Shown piece after piece: positions 1 through 8,252 of a DNA stretch of 64,000 nucleotides; within the stretch, counting starts at the first letter, position 1, and each line of letters begins with the position of its first letter. The stretch covers positions 888,856 to 952,855 of the forward strand of contig OY282374.1 in assembly GCA_958295815.1 (NCBI GenBank), read 5' to 3'. The DNA comes from Candidatus Poribacteria bacterium. Lineage in GTDB: Bacteria; Poribacteria; WGA-4E; WGA-3G. A program made the translations under genes and the position numbers. Under the pieces are notes generated by a model. It saw nothing but the letters and a program-made list of their open reading frames with translations, made no database searches and had not been told where the DNA came from.

Positions 1-577
1 CGCGTTCTTCTGTATGATGATTGACCACGCCTAACCGATGTGAACCAGCAACCACCTGCAAACAGCCATTACTTTCATCTACCGGTACCAGCGGTATCCA
101 TGCAGTCGGGATGAGGGAACTTTCACTCACTGTGCCGAAATAGCCGCTGTCTTGATGCCACGGTACCACCGTCAATTGCTGACCGGGGAGTTTCGGACGC
201 GCATTGAAGATGGGATGTCCAATGACATCTGTCCCTGTGAGTTGCCCGATTGCGTCTACGAGTGGCGCAGCATGATGTAGATCGAAGATTTCGGATGTCG
301 CGACTTGGTTACGCCAAGAACGACCGAAGCGGCTGGCGTGTTCACCTGCGACTTGAACGAATCTCGTTTCAAAAGGAAGTTCTGAGCCTGCATCTTCGAC
401 GATACCGTCTTCTTTCAACTCGCTGATTATGCCATCTACAACGCGCGCAAAACTGTCGCGTACGCCGTTGATGGTAGATTCCGGGACGACCCGTTTTAGG
501 ATCAAATATCCATCATTTTCCCACTGCTCCATCTGTTCAGACGATAGCGGGGTTGCTTGTTTTTGATTAGTGTTCAT
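1..577 (-). CDS. Phytanoyl-CoA dioxygenase (PhyH) family protein, 3' end outside the window
   Basis: Reading leftwards from an ATG at 577-575, the frame stays open to the edge of the window (about 192 residues). The protein contains VVPWHQDSGYFG, the H-x-D iron-binding segment of PhyH-type Fe(II)/2-oxoglutarate dioxygenases, followed by a typical core strand (PTAWIPLVPVDESNGCL) and GSH. The distal histidine and the 2-oxoglutarate-binding arginine would lie in the missing part. The family hydroxylates small organic substrates in the cytoplasm; the substrate here cannot be told. It is the first of five PhyH-like genes in the window. Start choice: no in-frame ATG lies further upstream before the AT-rich spacer. 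The call is firm for the family and open for function. Confidence 0.85.
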   Translation of the reverse strand, partial: MNTNQKQATPLSSEQMEQWENDGYLILKRVVPESTINGVRDSFARVVDGIISELKEDGIVEDAGSELPFETRFVQVAGEHASRFGRSWRNQVATSEIFDLHHAAPLVDAIGQLTGTDVIGHPIFNARPKLPGQQLTVVPWHQDSGYFGTVSESSLIPTAWIPLVPVDESNGCLQVVAGSHRLGVVNHHTEER

Positions 578-744
578 TATATTTATTCGATTCCAAAGTT
601 TGCACGGTTTTGAAAATTAAGATGACAAAAACCGAAAAGATTGTAAGAATAATAGCACGTTTGGAAAAAAGAGTCAAAAGGTAGTTTCGATAACGTTGAT
701 ATTGCGTTAGGGAATGACATCCTACGCATTGAAGGAGAGTAATA

Positions 745-2118
745 ATGGCGACTTTAACGCAAACCGAGAATCAGATCAGACCGCTCTATATTGACGGATA
801 CACCCACCAACTCAGTTATGCCCCCGGTGACGAGATTGCGTTCCATATCTCAACGAGTGCGGAGAACTATTCGCTTGAAATTACTCGCATTGGTGCGACG
901 CGTGAGGTCGTCTGGCGTCAAGCAGAACTTCCCGGTGAAGCGCAACCGATTCCCGATGATGTGTCATCACAAGGATGTGGATGGTCGGCTTCTTTTACGC
1001 TCGAAGTGCCTGACACGTGGCAGAGTGGCTATTATGAAGGCACGCTCCGTGCAATCGATGGTGGTGGTGACCGTGTCTATAGAAATCGACGCACGGCAGA
1101 GAGCACGCTCTTTTTTATTGTCCGTCCTGCGAAACCCGGAGAAAATACGTCTACTCTTCTACAACTCTCTACCAATACATATAATGCTTACAACAACTGG
1201 GGTGGTTTTAGTCTATACGGGTATCATGGACAAAGCAGGATACAAGGGAATCGCGTCTCGTTTGACCGTCCTACTCGCGGCATCTTCAGTAACTGGGAAT
1301 TGCCTTTTGTGGTCTGGGCGGAACAGAACGGGTATACGCTCGATTACGCCGCGAATAGCGATCTGGAATTCCACCCTGAGATATTGGAGCATTACAAACT
1401 CGTATTAAGCGTTGGGCATGATGAATACTGGTCAGCCCCGATGCGCGATAATCTTGAATCGTTTATCGTGAACGGTGGAAACGCTGCCTTCTTTAGCGGA
1501 AATTCCGTCTGCTGGCAGGTCCGCTCTGAAGATGACGGCAGAGCACTCGTCTGTTGGAAGCAAACTTATAACCAAGATCCAGTTTACAAGACTGACGATT
1601 ATAGTACCCTCAGTACGCTCTGGAGCCATTATCTGATTGATCGTCCTGAGAACCAGTTGACGGGTGTAGGTTTCCTTCAAGGCGGTTATCACTTGAGCCA
1701 CGGGCAGTTTATGGATGGTCCCGGAGAGTACACAGTTCATCGTCCAGAACACTGGGTATTTGAGGGAACGGACCTCGCGAGAGATGACACCTTCGGCGGA
1801 GAGAATACCATCGTCGGTTACGAATGCGACGGATGTGAGTGGACTCTTGAAGACGGTTTGCCAGTCCCGACCTATCGTGATGGCACACCTGAAAGTTTCA
1901 CAATCCTCGCGACTGCTCCCGTCCGCTGGCATCCTGATGATTGCGAGTGGTATGAACGCTGGGAAAGAGGAAGGACGGGTGCTGCAACGATGGGTATCTA
2001 TACAAAAGGCGGAACCGTTTTTACGGCTGCAACGACTGACTGGTCACACGGATTGGCTGGTGGCGACGCGGTGGTTGAACGGATTACCCATAACATCCTT
2101 CAGCGTCTTTCGGAATAA
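745..2118 (+). CDS. N,N-dimethylformamidase large-subunit-like protein
   Basis: 457 residues, ATG preceded by a good ribosome site (GAAGGAGAG). The protein has an N-terminal beta-rich segment (about 1-125) followed by a C-terminal catalytic-type domain recognisable by NTYNAYNNWGG (about 143-153), VVWAEQNGY, LVLSVGHDEYWS (about 220-231) and GGNAAFFSGNSVCWQVR. These blocks match the C-terminal domain of the N,N-dimethylformamidase beta subunit. That enzyme releases dimethylamine and formate from dimethylformamide, but most homologues with this domain have no proven substrate. No small subunit gene is adjacent, so the true reaction is probably a different amide hydrolysis. It is transcribed in the same direction as the radical-SAM gene 76 bp downstream. 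Confidence 0.75.
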   Translation: MATLTQTENQIRPLYIDGYTHQLSYAPGDEIAFHISTSAENYSLEITRIGATREVVWRQAELPGEAQPIPDDVSSQGCGWSASFTLEVPDTWQSGYYEGTLRAIDGGGDRVYRNRRTAESTLFFIVRPAKPGENTSTLLQLSTNTYNAYNNWGGFSLYGYHGQSRIQGNRVSFDRPTRGIFSNWELPFVVWAEQNGYTLDYAANSDLEFHPEILEHYKLVLSVGHDEYWSAPMRDNLESFIVNGGNAAFFSGNSVCWQVRSEDDGRALVCWKQTYNQDPVYKTDDYSTLSTLWSHYLIDRPENQLTGVGFLQGGYHLSHGQFMDGPGEYTVHRPEHWVFEGTDLARDDTFGGENTIVGYECDGCEWTLEDGLPVPTYRDGTPESFTILATAPVRWHPDDCEWYERWERGRTGAATMGIYTKGGTVFTAATTDWSHGLAGGDAVVERITHNILQRLSE

Positions 2119-2194
2119 GCAGAACACCTCTCGTTTGCTTGCTGGTTATTGAATTGTGTTGCCAATTCTTTGATGACGTGCTACGCTATCTAAC

Positions 2195-3637
2195 ATGCAA
2201 ACGGAAACGCAGACCTCCTCAGCGATGCACGCCCCCGGCGCAATACTCTTGATCTCCTGCTACGAGCTTGGACACCGACCGATCGGGCTTACCCGTCCAC
2301 TTTACGCGCTTGAAGCGGCAGGATTTGCGCCTGATGTGATTGATATAGCTGTCGAACCGTTAGATGCTGAGAAGGTAGCGCGCGCACGTTTCATCGGAAT
2401 CTCTGTCCCGATGCATACCGCACTGCGGCTCGGCGTTCATCTTTTGCACAACATTCGGCAGATTAATCCAGATGTCTCTATTTGTATGTACGGGCTTTAC
2501 GCCACACTCAATGCCGACTACCTGCTTTCACACGGGGTTGACTTTTGCATTAGTAGCGAAGCGTCAACGCGACTTCTCGCGCTTGTGAAGTCCGTTGTGG
2601 CAGATGAACGGGCTGAGATACGGGGCTCTTGCCCGACAGTGGTAAGTGAGTGTGATAAAGCCGACGGAACCGATTTACACATTGCGGAACTACCGCCGCT
2701 GGAGATGTATGCGCAATTTGAAGACGGCGATGAGGTGCGAACCGTCGGCTATACTGAAACGACACACGGATGCAAACATCTTTGTACGCACTGTCCTATT
2801 CCGCCTGTTTATGATGGTAGATTTTTCGCTGTGCAACGGGACACCGTACTCGCCGAGATACAAGAGCAGGTAGTGGAAGGTGCGACACATATTACTTTTG
2901 GCGACCCAGATTTTCTCAACGGGCCAACACACGGACTCCGCATTCTCCGTGCGATGCACGAAGCTTTTCCAAACCTAACCTTCGATTTTACAACTAAGGT
3001 TGAGCATATTCTGAAAAACAGAGAACACTTCCGAGAATTCGCTCAACTCGGATGTCGATTTGTTATCTCTGCTGTTGAAGCACTGAACGAACAGGTATTA
3101 ACGATTTTGGAGAAGCATCACACGCGTGCTGATGTACAGGAAGCAATTGAAATCGTTCACGGAGCCGGAATCGCTCTACGTCCGACATGGGTCCCGTTCA
3201 CGCCGTGGACATCCTTAGAGGACTATCTTGAGATCTTCCAGTTTATTGATACATATCGCCTTGTCTATCACGTGGATCCAGTGCAGTATGCTGTACGGTT
3301 GCTAATTCCACCGGGTTCATATCTGCTCAATCGTCCTGAGGTGAAAACGCTGTCGCTTACACTTGATGAAGCTTCCTTCAGTTACACATGGGAACATCCA
3401 GATGCACGAATGGATGAACTTCATAAAACGGTCAATACTCTCGTTGAAAATGACGCGCGGGCAGGTGTGGATGCTCTGGAGACTTTTTATCGGATATGGG
3501 CACTCGCTGCGGATATGTCTGGAAAAACTCCTCCTGAACAGCGAAAGGAAGTTCATCTACCCGCACCACGACTCACCGAATCATGGTTCTGCTGAGCGGA
3601 ACCTACCGAAGGGCAGTTTGCCCCAATACATGTTTAG
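2195..3637 (+). CDS. CUAEP-tail B12-binding/radical SAM selenoprotein (TGA at 3593-3595 read as Sec)
   Basis: A conventional reading stops at TGA 3593-3595 after 466 residues ending WFC. Reading that TGA as selenocysteine gives W-F-C-U-A-E-P-T-E-G-Q-F-A-P-I-H-V and a TAG stop at 3635-3637 (480 residues). The C-U-A-E-P tail is the hallmark of the known CUAEP/CCAEP-tail radical SAM (seleno)protein family. Residues 15-140 form a cobalamin-binding-like Rossmann domain without a clear D-x-H-x-x-G. The radical SAM cluster motif is C193-x3-C197-x2-C200 (HGCKHLCTHC), followed by GDPDFLNGP and a TIM-barrel region to about 400. A GGGCA-GTT-TGCCC hairpin at 3611-3623 fits a bacterial SECIS element. The reaction is unknown; adjacent Cys-Sec suggests a redox or metal-binding tail. 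An ordinary gene call would truncate it. No clear ribosome site precedes the ATG. Confidence 0.87.
3593..3623 (+). promoter_or_regulatory. Candidate bacterial SECIS element after the selenocysteine TGA
   Basis: The TGA is followed 15 nt later by GGGCA (3611-3615), a three-base loop GTT (3616-3618) and TGCCC (3619-3623), a perfect 5-bp stem. The loop starts with G and lies about 20 nt after the TGA, which agrees with the usual bacterial SECIS geometry (G in the first loop positions, apical loop some 16-37 nt from the UGA). The hairpin lies inside the coding sequence for the tail. SelB binding is inferred, not shown. Confidence 0.6.
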
Positions 3638-3760
3638 GAATGGATGCTATAGTTATTATGTTAACCAAAATGCGTAAGTCCAACCAAGGGGCAGACTGGC
3701 TATACGTAGAAAGACGTTCATATTAAACTCCATTAACCGAACCGGAAGGAAAATAAAAAA

Positions 3761-4447
3761 ATGTCAGAACAGATCCAACAATTGCTTGATTTAGAAACTA
3801 CTCCTGTCGCCGTGACGTTTCACGACACACAGCCGGATGGCATTGCACATACTGAGAAAGTTGAAGCCTCTGGTTGTACCTATTGGCGACGTGCCGCAGA
3901 AGGTAAAACCTTCTATACCGAAGCCTCTGACCATTACAACTGCCCGATAGGTTGTTATACGCACAACGTTGAATTGCCGCCTACACAAGCCGAGGAACTT
4001 GAAAACACACTTGGACTGATGGTGGAACTCGGTTACATCGCTATGGAGGAGGTACCTGGCATACCCCGTCAGGAAACTCCTTTCCAGAGTGCGGTTTATG
4101 CCCCGTTAGCAGATGCAGCTGGCACCCCGGATGTCGTCGTTGTTTCAGGCACACCGAGACAGATGATGCTCTTGACGGAAGCCGCGACTGCGGCGGGTAT
4201 TGGCACTGAGGACGGGGTCATGGGACGACCGACGTGTGCGGTTATTCCTGCTGTCGTACAAGGGGGTCGGAGCGCAAGCAGTTTAGGATGTATCGGTAAC
4301 CGTGTGTATACAGCTCTTTCTGATGATGATTTTTACTTCGCTTTCCCCGGTGAACATATTGGTGCTATCGTCGAAAAGTTAGAGACAATTGTGAATGCAA
4401 ATCGGGCATTAGAGGCGTATCATCAGCAACGCCAGGCGGAGATTTAA
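3761..4447 (+). CDS. DUF169 family protein
   Basis: 228 residues with ribosome site GGAAGGA upstream of the ATG. The start (LLDLETTPVAVTF) and the middle (GCTYWRRAAEGKTFYTEASDHYNCPIG) match DUF169, a family of unknown function with conserved cysteines. Here Cys residues occur in SGCTYW, YNCPIGCYTH, RPTCAV and LGCIGNR, which could bind a metal or a cofactor. There is no signal peptide, so it is likely cytoplasmic. It ends 5 bp before the SDR gene and follows the selenoprotein gene by 123 bp, so the three may be co-transcribed. Function cannot be assigned. Confidence 0.75.
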   Translation: MSEQIQQLLDLETTPVAVTFHDTQPDGIAHTEKVEASGCTYWRRAAEGKTFYTEASDHYNCPIGCYTHNVELPPTQAEELENTLGLMVELGYIAMEEVPGIPRQETPFQSAVYAPLADAAGTPDVVVVSGTPRQMMLLTEAATAAGIGTEDGVMGRPTCAVIPAVVQGGRSASSLGCIGNRVYTALSDDDFYFAFPGEHIGAIVEKLETIVNANRALEAYHQQRQAEI

Positions 4448-4452
4448 ACGTC

Positions 4453-5262
4453 ATGCAAAAAGTTGCTGTTATTACTGGTGCAGCGAGCGGCATTGGGAGA
4501 GGACTGGCAGAACGGTTCGCAGCGGAAGACATGAAGGTCGTCGTTGCTGATGTTGAGGAAAGTTCGTTAGCTGAACTTGAGGCGGACTTAAAGGCAAAAG
4601 GCTCGACTGTACTCGCTGTCAGAACGGATGTTTCAAACGCCGAAGAAGTCGAAAACCTTGCGGCGCGGACACTGGATACTTTTGGGGCAGTACATATTCT
4701 CTGCAACAATGCTGGCGTTGTTTGTAGTCGTCCTGTTTGGGAACATACCCTTGCCGACTGGGAATGGGTATTAGGCGTTAATCTATGGGGTGTGATACAC
4801 GGCATCCGCACGTTTGTTCCGCGTATGCTTGCGCAAGGCGATGCGTGTCATATTGTTAACACGGCTTCCATTTTGGGATTGGTGGGAGGTAGTGGTGAAG
4901 GTATCTATAAGGTGAGCAAACACGGCGTCGTCGTGCTTTCGGAAACTCTCGCCGATGAATTGGCACAAAAAGGGGCTAAGATTCAGGTGCACGTGTTATG
5001 TCCCGGATGGGTCCGCACCGGAATTCTGGATTCCGCCCGAAACCGTCCAGAGGCACAGCAGAATTCAGGGGTGAAAACGCCGCTACGTCAACAAACTATC
5101 GGTGGTTCTCAAAACGCCCGCGCCGAGATGGAGGCTGGACTGTCCCCTGCAGAGGTAGCCGACTATGTTTATAGAGCGATTCAGAATGGTACTTTCTATA
5201 TTCATACACACCCAGAACACAAAGCATGGATTCGCGAGCGTATGGAACGCATCCTTGAATAA
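4453..5262 (+). CDS. Short-chain dehydrogenase/reductase (SDR)
   Basis: 269 residues. A classical SDR with the nucleotide-binding glycine motif TGAASGIG near the N-terminus, NNAG around residue 86, the catalytic Ser in NTASIL, and the Tyr-Lys pair in EGIYKVSK (about residue 154). An acidic residue at the end of beta-2 (ADVEES) suggests NAD(H) preference, which is only an inference. It starts 5 bp after the DUF169 gene, so the two are almost certainly translated from one transcript. The substrate is unknown; the genomic link to the radical-SAM selenoprotein is its most informative context. Confidence 0.85.
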   Translation: MQKVAVITGAASGIGRGLAERFAAEDMKVVVADVEESSLAELEADLKAKGSTVLAVRTDVSNAEEVENLAARTLDTFGAVHILCNNAGVVCSRPVWEHTLADWEWVLGVNLWGVIHGIRTFVPRMLAQGDACHIVNTASILGLVGGSGEGIYKVSKHGVVVLSETLADELAQKGAKIQVHVLCPGWVRTGILDSARNRPEAQQNSGVKTPLRQQTIGGSQNARAEMEAGLSPAEVADYVYRAIQNGTFYIHTHPEHKAWIRERMERILE

Positions 5263-5271
5263 TTAATATTG

Positions 5272-5300
5272 TTGCCAAAGAATAATATGTTGTGTATAAT
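5272..5300 (+). promoter_or_regulatory. Sigma-70-type promoter for the lipoprotein gene at 5362
   Basis: TTGCCA at 5272-5277 and a perfect TATAAT at 5295-5300 are separated by 17 bp. The predicted transcript would begin near 5307, about 55 nt before the ATG, and includes the GGAGGAGAG ribosome site region. This separates the lipoprotein gene from the upstream SDR operon. Confidence 0.7.
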
Positions 5301-5361
5301 CTATTTATTCGTGTAGAGATATTATCTTTTCAAGGAGGAGAGGTCTCTTGGAGGGAGAAAA

Positions 5362-5802
5362 ATGAAATTTACTGCATATATTCTATTTATTTTCTTTTCA
5401 ATTCTGGTTGTGACGCTGGTTGGATGTGACCAACCAAGTGTGAAACAAGTTGCTATGGTCTATGGGGTGAGTGAAGAAGCTTCGGATACAGTTCTGGATT
5501 CTGTTCAGTCAGCACTTGATTCTATCGCACTTGAAAATACGGTCAAGCTTTTCTACATGTGGGATAATAAATTTTGCGATAAAGAGGAAAGCCAAATGCA
5601 GCGGTTGAGCGAGTTTATAACTCGACATCCAGAACTTGACACTGACGGATTAAATAGGTTTGAGTTTGATACTATAGAAGAAGCGAAAATATTCTATGAT
5701 GTTGTAGAGGGATACTATAAACTTAGAAGAGTGGACCTTCCTTACATTGACGGAAAATACGTCGCGCATTTTCATCCATCCTGTTATCCCATGCATTGGT
5801 AA
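5362..5802 (+). CDS. Small lipoprotein of unknown function
   Basis: 146 residues beginning MKFTAYILFIFFSILV and a lipobox LVGC with the acylated Cys at 22, so it is a predicted lipoprotein. The residue after Cys is Asp, the classical inner-membrane retention signal in enterobacteria, though this rule may not hold here. The mature part has no recognised domain; late in the sequence C-x8-C appears twice loosely (FCDKEES, PSCYPMHW). It has its own promoter at 5272-5300 and a terminator at 5838-5884, so it is a single-gene unit. I do not recognise the family. Confidence 0.75.
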   Translation: MKFTAYILFIFFSILVVTLVGCDQPSVKQVAMVYGVSEEASDTVLDSVQSALDSIALENTVKLFYMWDNKFCDKEESQMQRLSEFITRHPELDTDGLNRFEFDTIEEAKIFYDVVEGYYKLRRVDLPYIDGKYVAHFHPSCYPMHW

Positions 5803-5837
5803 CTGTCTCGTTAGATGACTCTGAAATCCCTTTGTAA

Positions 5838-5884
5838 GATAGGGGCGGTGTCTATGTCACAGTCCCTATCATATTATTTTTTTT
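5838..5884 (+). terminator. Rho-independent terminator after the lipoprotein gene
   Basis: GATAGGG (5838-5844) pairs with CCCTATC (5864-5870), with extra pairing possible inside the loop, and is followed by an AT-rich tract ending in nine T residues. It lies 36 bp after the stop codon of the lipoprotein gene and just before the convergent dehydrogenase gene ends at 5887. Confidence 0.7.
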
Positions 5885-5886
5885 TC

Positions 5887-6969
5887 CTAAGTCAAATCCA
5901 GTACACTCCGTGCGACTTCGCCTCTTGCCAAAGCCTCAAATGCCTCGTTAACCCCTTCCAACGGATAGGTGCGCGTGACGAGTTCATCGAGTTTAAGTTG
6001 TCCGCCTTTGTAGAGTGAAACTAATCGTGGGAAGTCCACGTGCGGACGTGCTGTCCCATACATCGAACCGATAACCATTTTTTCTGGCATCAGCATCCGG
6101 GCATCGAATTCGACAGCGGTGTTTTCCGGGGCGTGCCCGACGAAAACCGTCATACCTCTACTCCGCGTACATAGAATTGCCTGCCGAAACGTTTCACCGA
6201 TTAACCCGATTGCCTCAAATGCATAGTGGACACCGCGCCCGTCGGTAATCTCCTTAATCTGTTCTACCGGGTCTGCTTTGGAAGCATTAACAGTATGTGT
6301 GGCACCGAATTGCCTACCGAGTTCAAGTTTGTTGTCTAACACGTCAACAGCGATGATTGGTTCGCCACCGGAGAGTGCAGCACCCTGTATACAGTTTAGT
6401 CCAACCCCACCGCATCCGAAAACTGCTACTGAGCTGCCGGGTGTGACTTGAGCCGTATTAATCGCCGCACCCACACCGGTCATCACGCCACACCCAATCA
6501 GTGCAGCTTGTGCGAATGGCATGTCTTTATCGATAGGAACGACTGCGTCTTGTGGGACCAACGTTTCAGTGCCGAAGGTCCCTAATCCGGACATTTGATC
6601 GATTTCGCGTCCGCTCGTTTTTATCGAGGGTTTGCCTGAACCGTCAGCTGGAAGCGCACATAAATTCGGATATCCTTTCTGACACATTTCGCAATATCCA
6701 CAGTTCCGTTTCCACGAGAGAATCACATGGTCGCCGACCTGCACTTGTGTTACATCGGTTCCGATTTCTTCAACGACCCCAGCACCTTCATGTCCGAGGA
6801 TAACAGGTAATCTGACTTGGGGCCAGTCTCCCTTAACGACGTGCCAATCGGAGTGACAGACCCCACTGGCGACCAATCGCACCCGTACCTGATTTGCACT
6901 TGGACTCGGTAAGTCGAACTCTTCGATTTTAAGATGTGTATCGGTTTCATACAGTACCGCAGCTTTCAT
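5887..6969 (-). CDS. Zinc-dependent alcohol dehydrogenase (MDR superfamily, class III type)
   Basis: 360 residues. Catalytic-zinc ligands are visible in SGVCHSDWH (Cys about 38) and GHEGAGVVEEIG (His about 60). The structural zinc site is CGYCEMCQKGYPNLC, four cysteines in the standard spacing. The Rossmann fold carries VFGCGGVGLN, and AVDVLDNKLELG with Asp after beta-2 indicates NAD. Length and motif order match class III-like dehydrogenases that oxidise alcohols or hydroxymethyl-thiol adducts; glutathione dependence cannot be judged. It is a stand-alone gene, with the NTPase gene upstream on the same strand by only 17-20 bp, so the two may be co-transcribed. Confidence 0.9.
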   Translation of the reverse strand: MKAAVLYETDTHLKIEEFDLPSPSANQVRVRLVASGVCHSDWHVVKGDWPQVRLPVILGHEGAGVVEEIGTDVTQVQVGDHVILSWKRNCGYCEMCQKGYPNLCALPADGSGKPSIKTSGREIDQMSGLGTFGTETLVPQDAVVPIDKDMPFAQAALIGCGVMTGVGAAINTAQVTPGSSVAVFGCGGVGLNCIQGAALSGGEPIIAVDVLDNKLELGRQFGATHTVNASKADPVEQIKEITDGRGVHYAFEAIGLIGETFRQAILCTRSRGMTVFVGHAPENTAVEFDARMLMPEKMVIGSMYGTARPHVDFPRLVSLYKGGQLKLDELVTRTYPLEGVNEAFEALARGEVARSVLDLT

Positions 6970-6985
6970 GGGAGCCCTCCTATCT

Positions 6986-7531
6986 TTACGGAAAATAAAG
7001 ACTATCCTGAAGAAAAGGAATTAAGGCAAACGTTATCGCTTGCGTGTAATTTTGTAATCTATCTATTTCTCCGTTTGTCAAAAATCCACTGGCACTCTGT
7101 TTTTCTTTTGTGTTGGTGTCCTGAACGAGTTCATCAATGATGTGTGCCAATTCGATGCCTGCCAAAAGTTTCTCGACTATCCAGATAGGCAATTCATACA
7201 AACCTGTCGTGCCAAAACTTTCTCGATGCTGCTGATCAGATATATGGATGACCGTGAACTGAAACCATCTATTGTGCAATTGAAGAATTCCACCTTCTAT
7301 TCCCACAAAAAAGTTAGCATTGATGGATTGTTCGTCGTTGATACGTTTTACGTGTTCTGCACGATTTTTGGCACCCGCGAATGTGTCTTCATTAAAGGGT
7401 TGGTCAGGAACACCGGAATCAACGCTTAATCCTTCGACATCCACGAGTTTGAAAAATTTTGAAAAACTGTGCCGGACACTCTCGATTTTCACGCTATTTT
7501 CTGAACCGATTAAGACTTTAGTGGGTGTCAT
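6986..7531 (-). CDS. DUF84/YjjX-type inosine/xanthosine triphosphatase
   Basis: 181 residues from ATG at 7531 (MTPTKVLIGSENSVKIES). The frame is open further upstream, but that part contains AT-rich leader and a promoter reading the other way, and the family always begins with this strand. Family blocks: the N-terminal V-x-x-GS-x-N-x-x-K, then DSGVPDQPFNEDTFAGAKNRA, VGIEGG (about residue 75) and GTTGLYELP. These proteins hydrolyse non-canonical purine triphosphates such as ITP and XTP to protect nucleic acids, in the cytoplasm. The C-terminal helix is somewhat longer than in E. coli YjjX. Confidence 0.8.
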   Translation of the reverse strand: MTPTKVLIGSENSVKIESVRHSFSKFFKLVDVEGLSVDSGVPDQPFNEDTFAGAKNRAEHVKRINDEQSINANFFVGIEGGILQLHNRWFQFTVIHISDQQHRESFGTTGLYELPIWIVEKLLAGIELAHIIDELVQDTNTKEKQSASGFLTNGEIDRLQNYTQAITFALIPFLQDSLYFP

Positions 7532-7580
7532 GGTTGTTATTATATCACTTTTAGGAAAAGATACAAGATGGGATTTTGGA

Positions 7581-7610
7581 TTGACATCTGCTCCTGAGAA
7601 ACGGTATAAT
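7581..7610 (+). promoter_or_regulatory. Consensus sigma-70 promoter for the gene at 7678
   Basis: Perfect TTGACA (7581-7586), an 18-bp spacer and perfect TATAAT (7605-7610). It lies upstream of the lipoprotein gene at 7678/7732, with a likely start of transcription around 7617. It is the best promoter match I found in the window. Confidence 0.75.
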
Positions 7611-7677
7611 AAATGAAACAGACTTCTATGGGATGCCTGCAAGCTGCCCTTAAAAAACATAAAAGAGGAGAGTCGGT

Positions 7678-8217
7678 GTGAATGTAAGGAAAAGACAAAT
7701 TGGTTTATTCCTAAGTCAATTTCGTTTTAACATGAAAATACGGAACGTTGTGCTCGTCGGTATCTGTGTTCTTATTATGTTTTCGTGTGGGAGTGGCGTG
7801 ATTCAGAATTTTGAAGGCATTGAAATTCAGTCAGATCCGCGGGTTGATAGGATCGACTTGAGAATTTATCTGCTGGATAGGAATGGCACGCCGCTGATAT
7901 GGAACCAAAGCATTCTCAGCCCAAACGTTGGGATGAGCACTATCTCTGAAGCAGATTTTACCACCAATGTCAAAGTCTACTCCATCCGTAATGGCGTAAA
8001 ACATCGAAAGGTTTACGATGGTAGGTTGATTGACCTCCGCTGGTCACAGGAGCTCCATAGATTGGATCGACTCTTGACGGCGGAAATCCCACGTGTGTTC
8101 ATTGAGGAAGATCCGGAACGTGATACACACTTAGGGGTCATTGTTGTTGAGATCCAGACCGACAAACAGGGACCCTTTTCAGATGACTTAGAAAGAACAG
8201 CTATCTATAAGTATTAA
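7678..8217 (+). CDS. Putative lipoprotein of unknown function
   Basis: Two starts are possible. GTG at 7678 has a strong ribosome site (AGAGGAGAG, 8 nt away) and gives 179 residues. ATG at 7732 lacks a ribosome site but begins a typical lipoprotein signal peptide (MKIRNVVLVGICVLIMFSC) with the lipobox-like MFSC at residues 16-19. With the GTG start the signal peptide has an 18-residue basic extension, which is unusual but tolerable. The mature part shows no family that I recognise; it is predicted beta-rich (VDRIDLRIYLLDRNG, LGVIVVEIQT). It is driven by the promoter at 7581-7610 and precedes the permease gene by 35 bp. Confidence 0.65.
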   Translation: MNVRKRQIGLFLSQFRFNMKIRNVVLVGICVLIMFSCGSGVIQNFEGIEIQSDPRVDRIDLRIYLLDRNGTPLIWNQSILSPNVGMSTISEADFTTNVKVYSIRNGVKHRKVYDGRLIDLRWSQELHRLDRLLTAEIPRVFIEEDPERDTHLGVIVVEIQTDKQGPFSDDLERTAIYKY

Positions 8218-8252
8218 GCAACGTTTATTCATAATGGGGCTACGTTAAAAAT

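Noticed and set aside
745..2118. True dimethylformamidase (both subunits)
   Set aside because: No small subunit gene is adjacent, so the name is only kept as 'like'.
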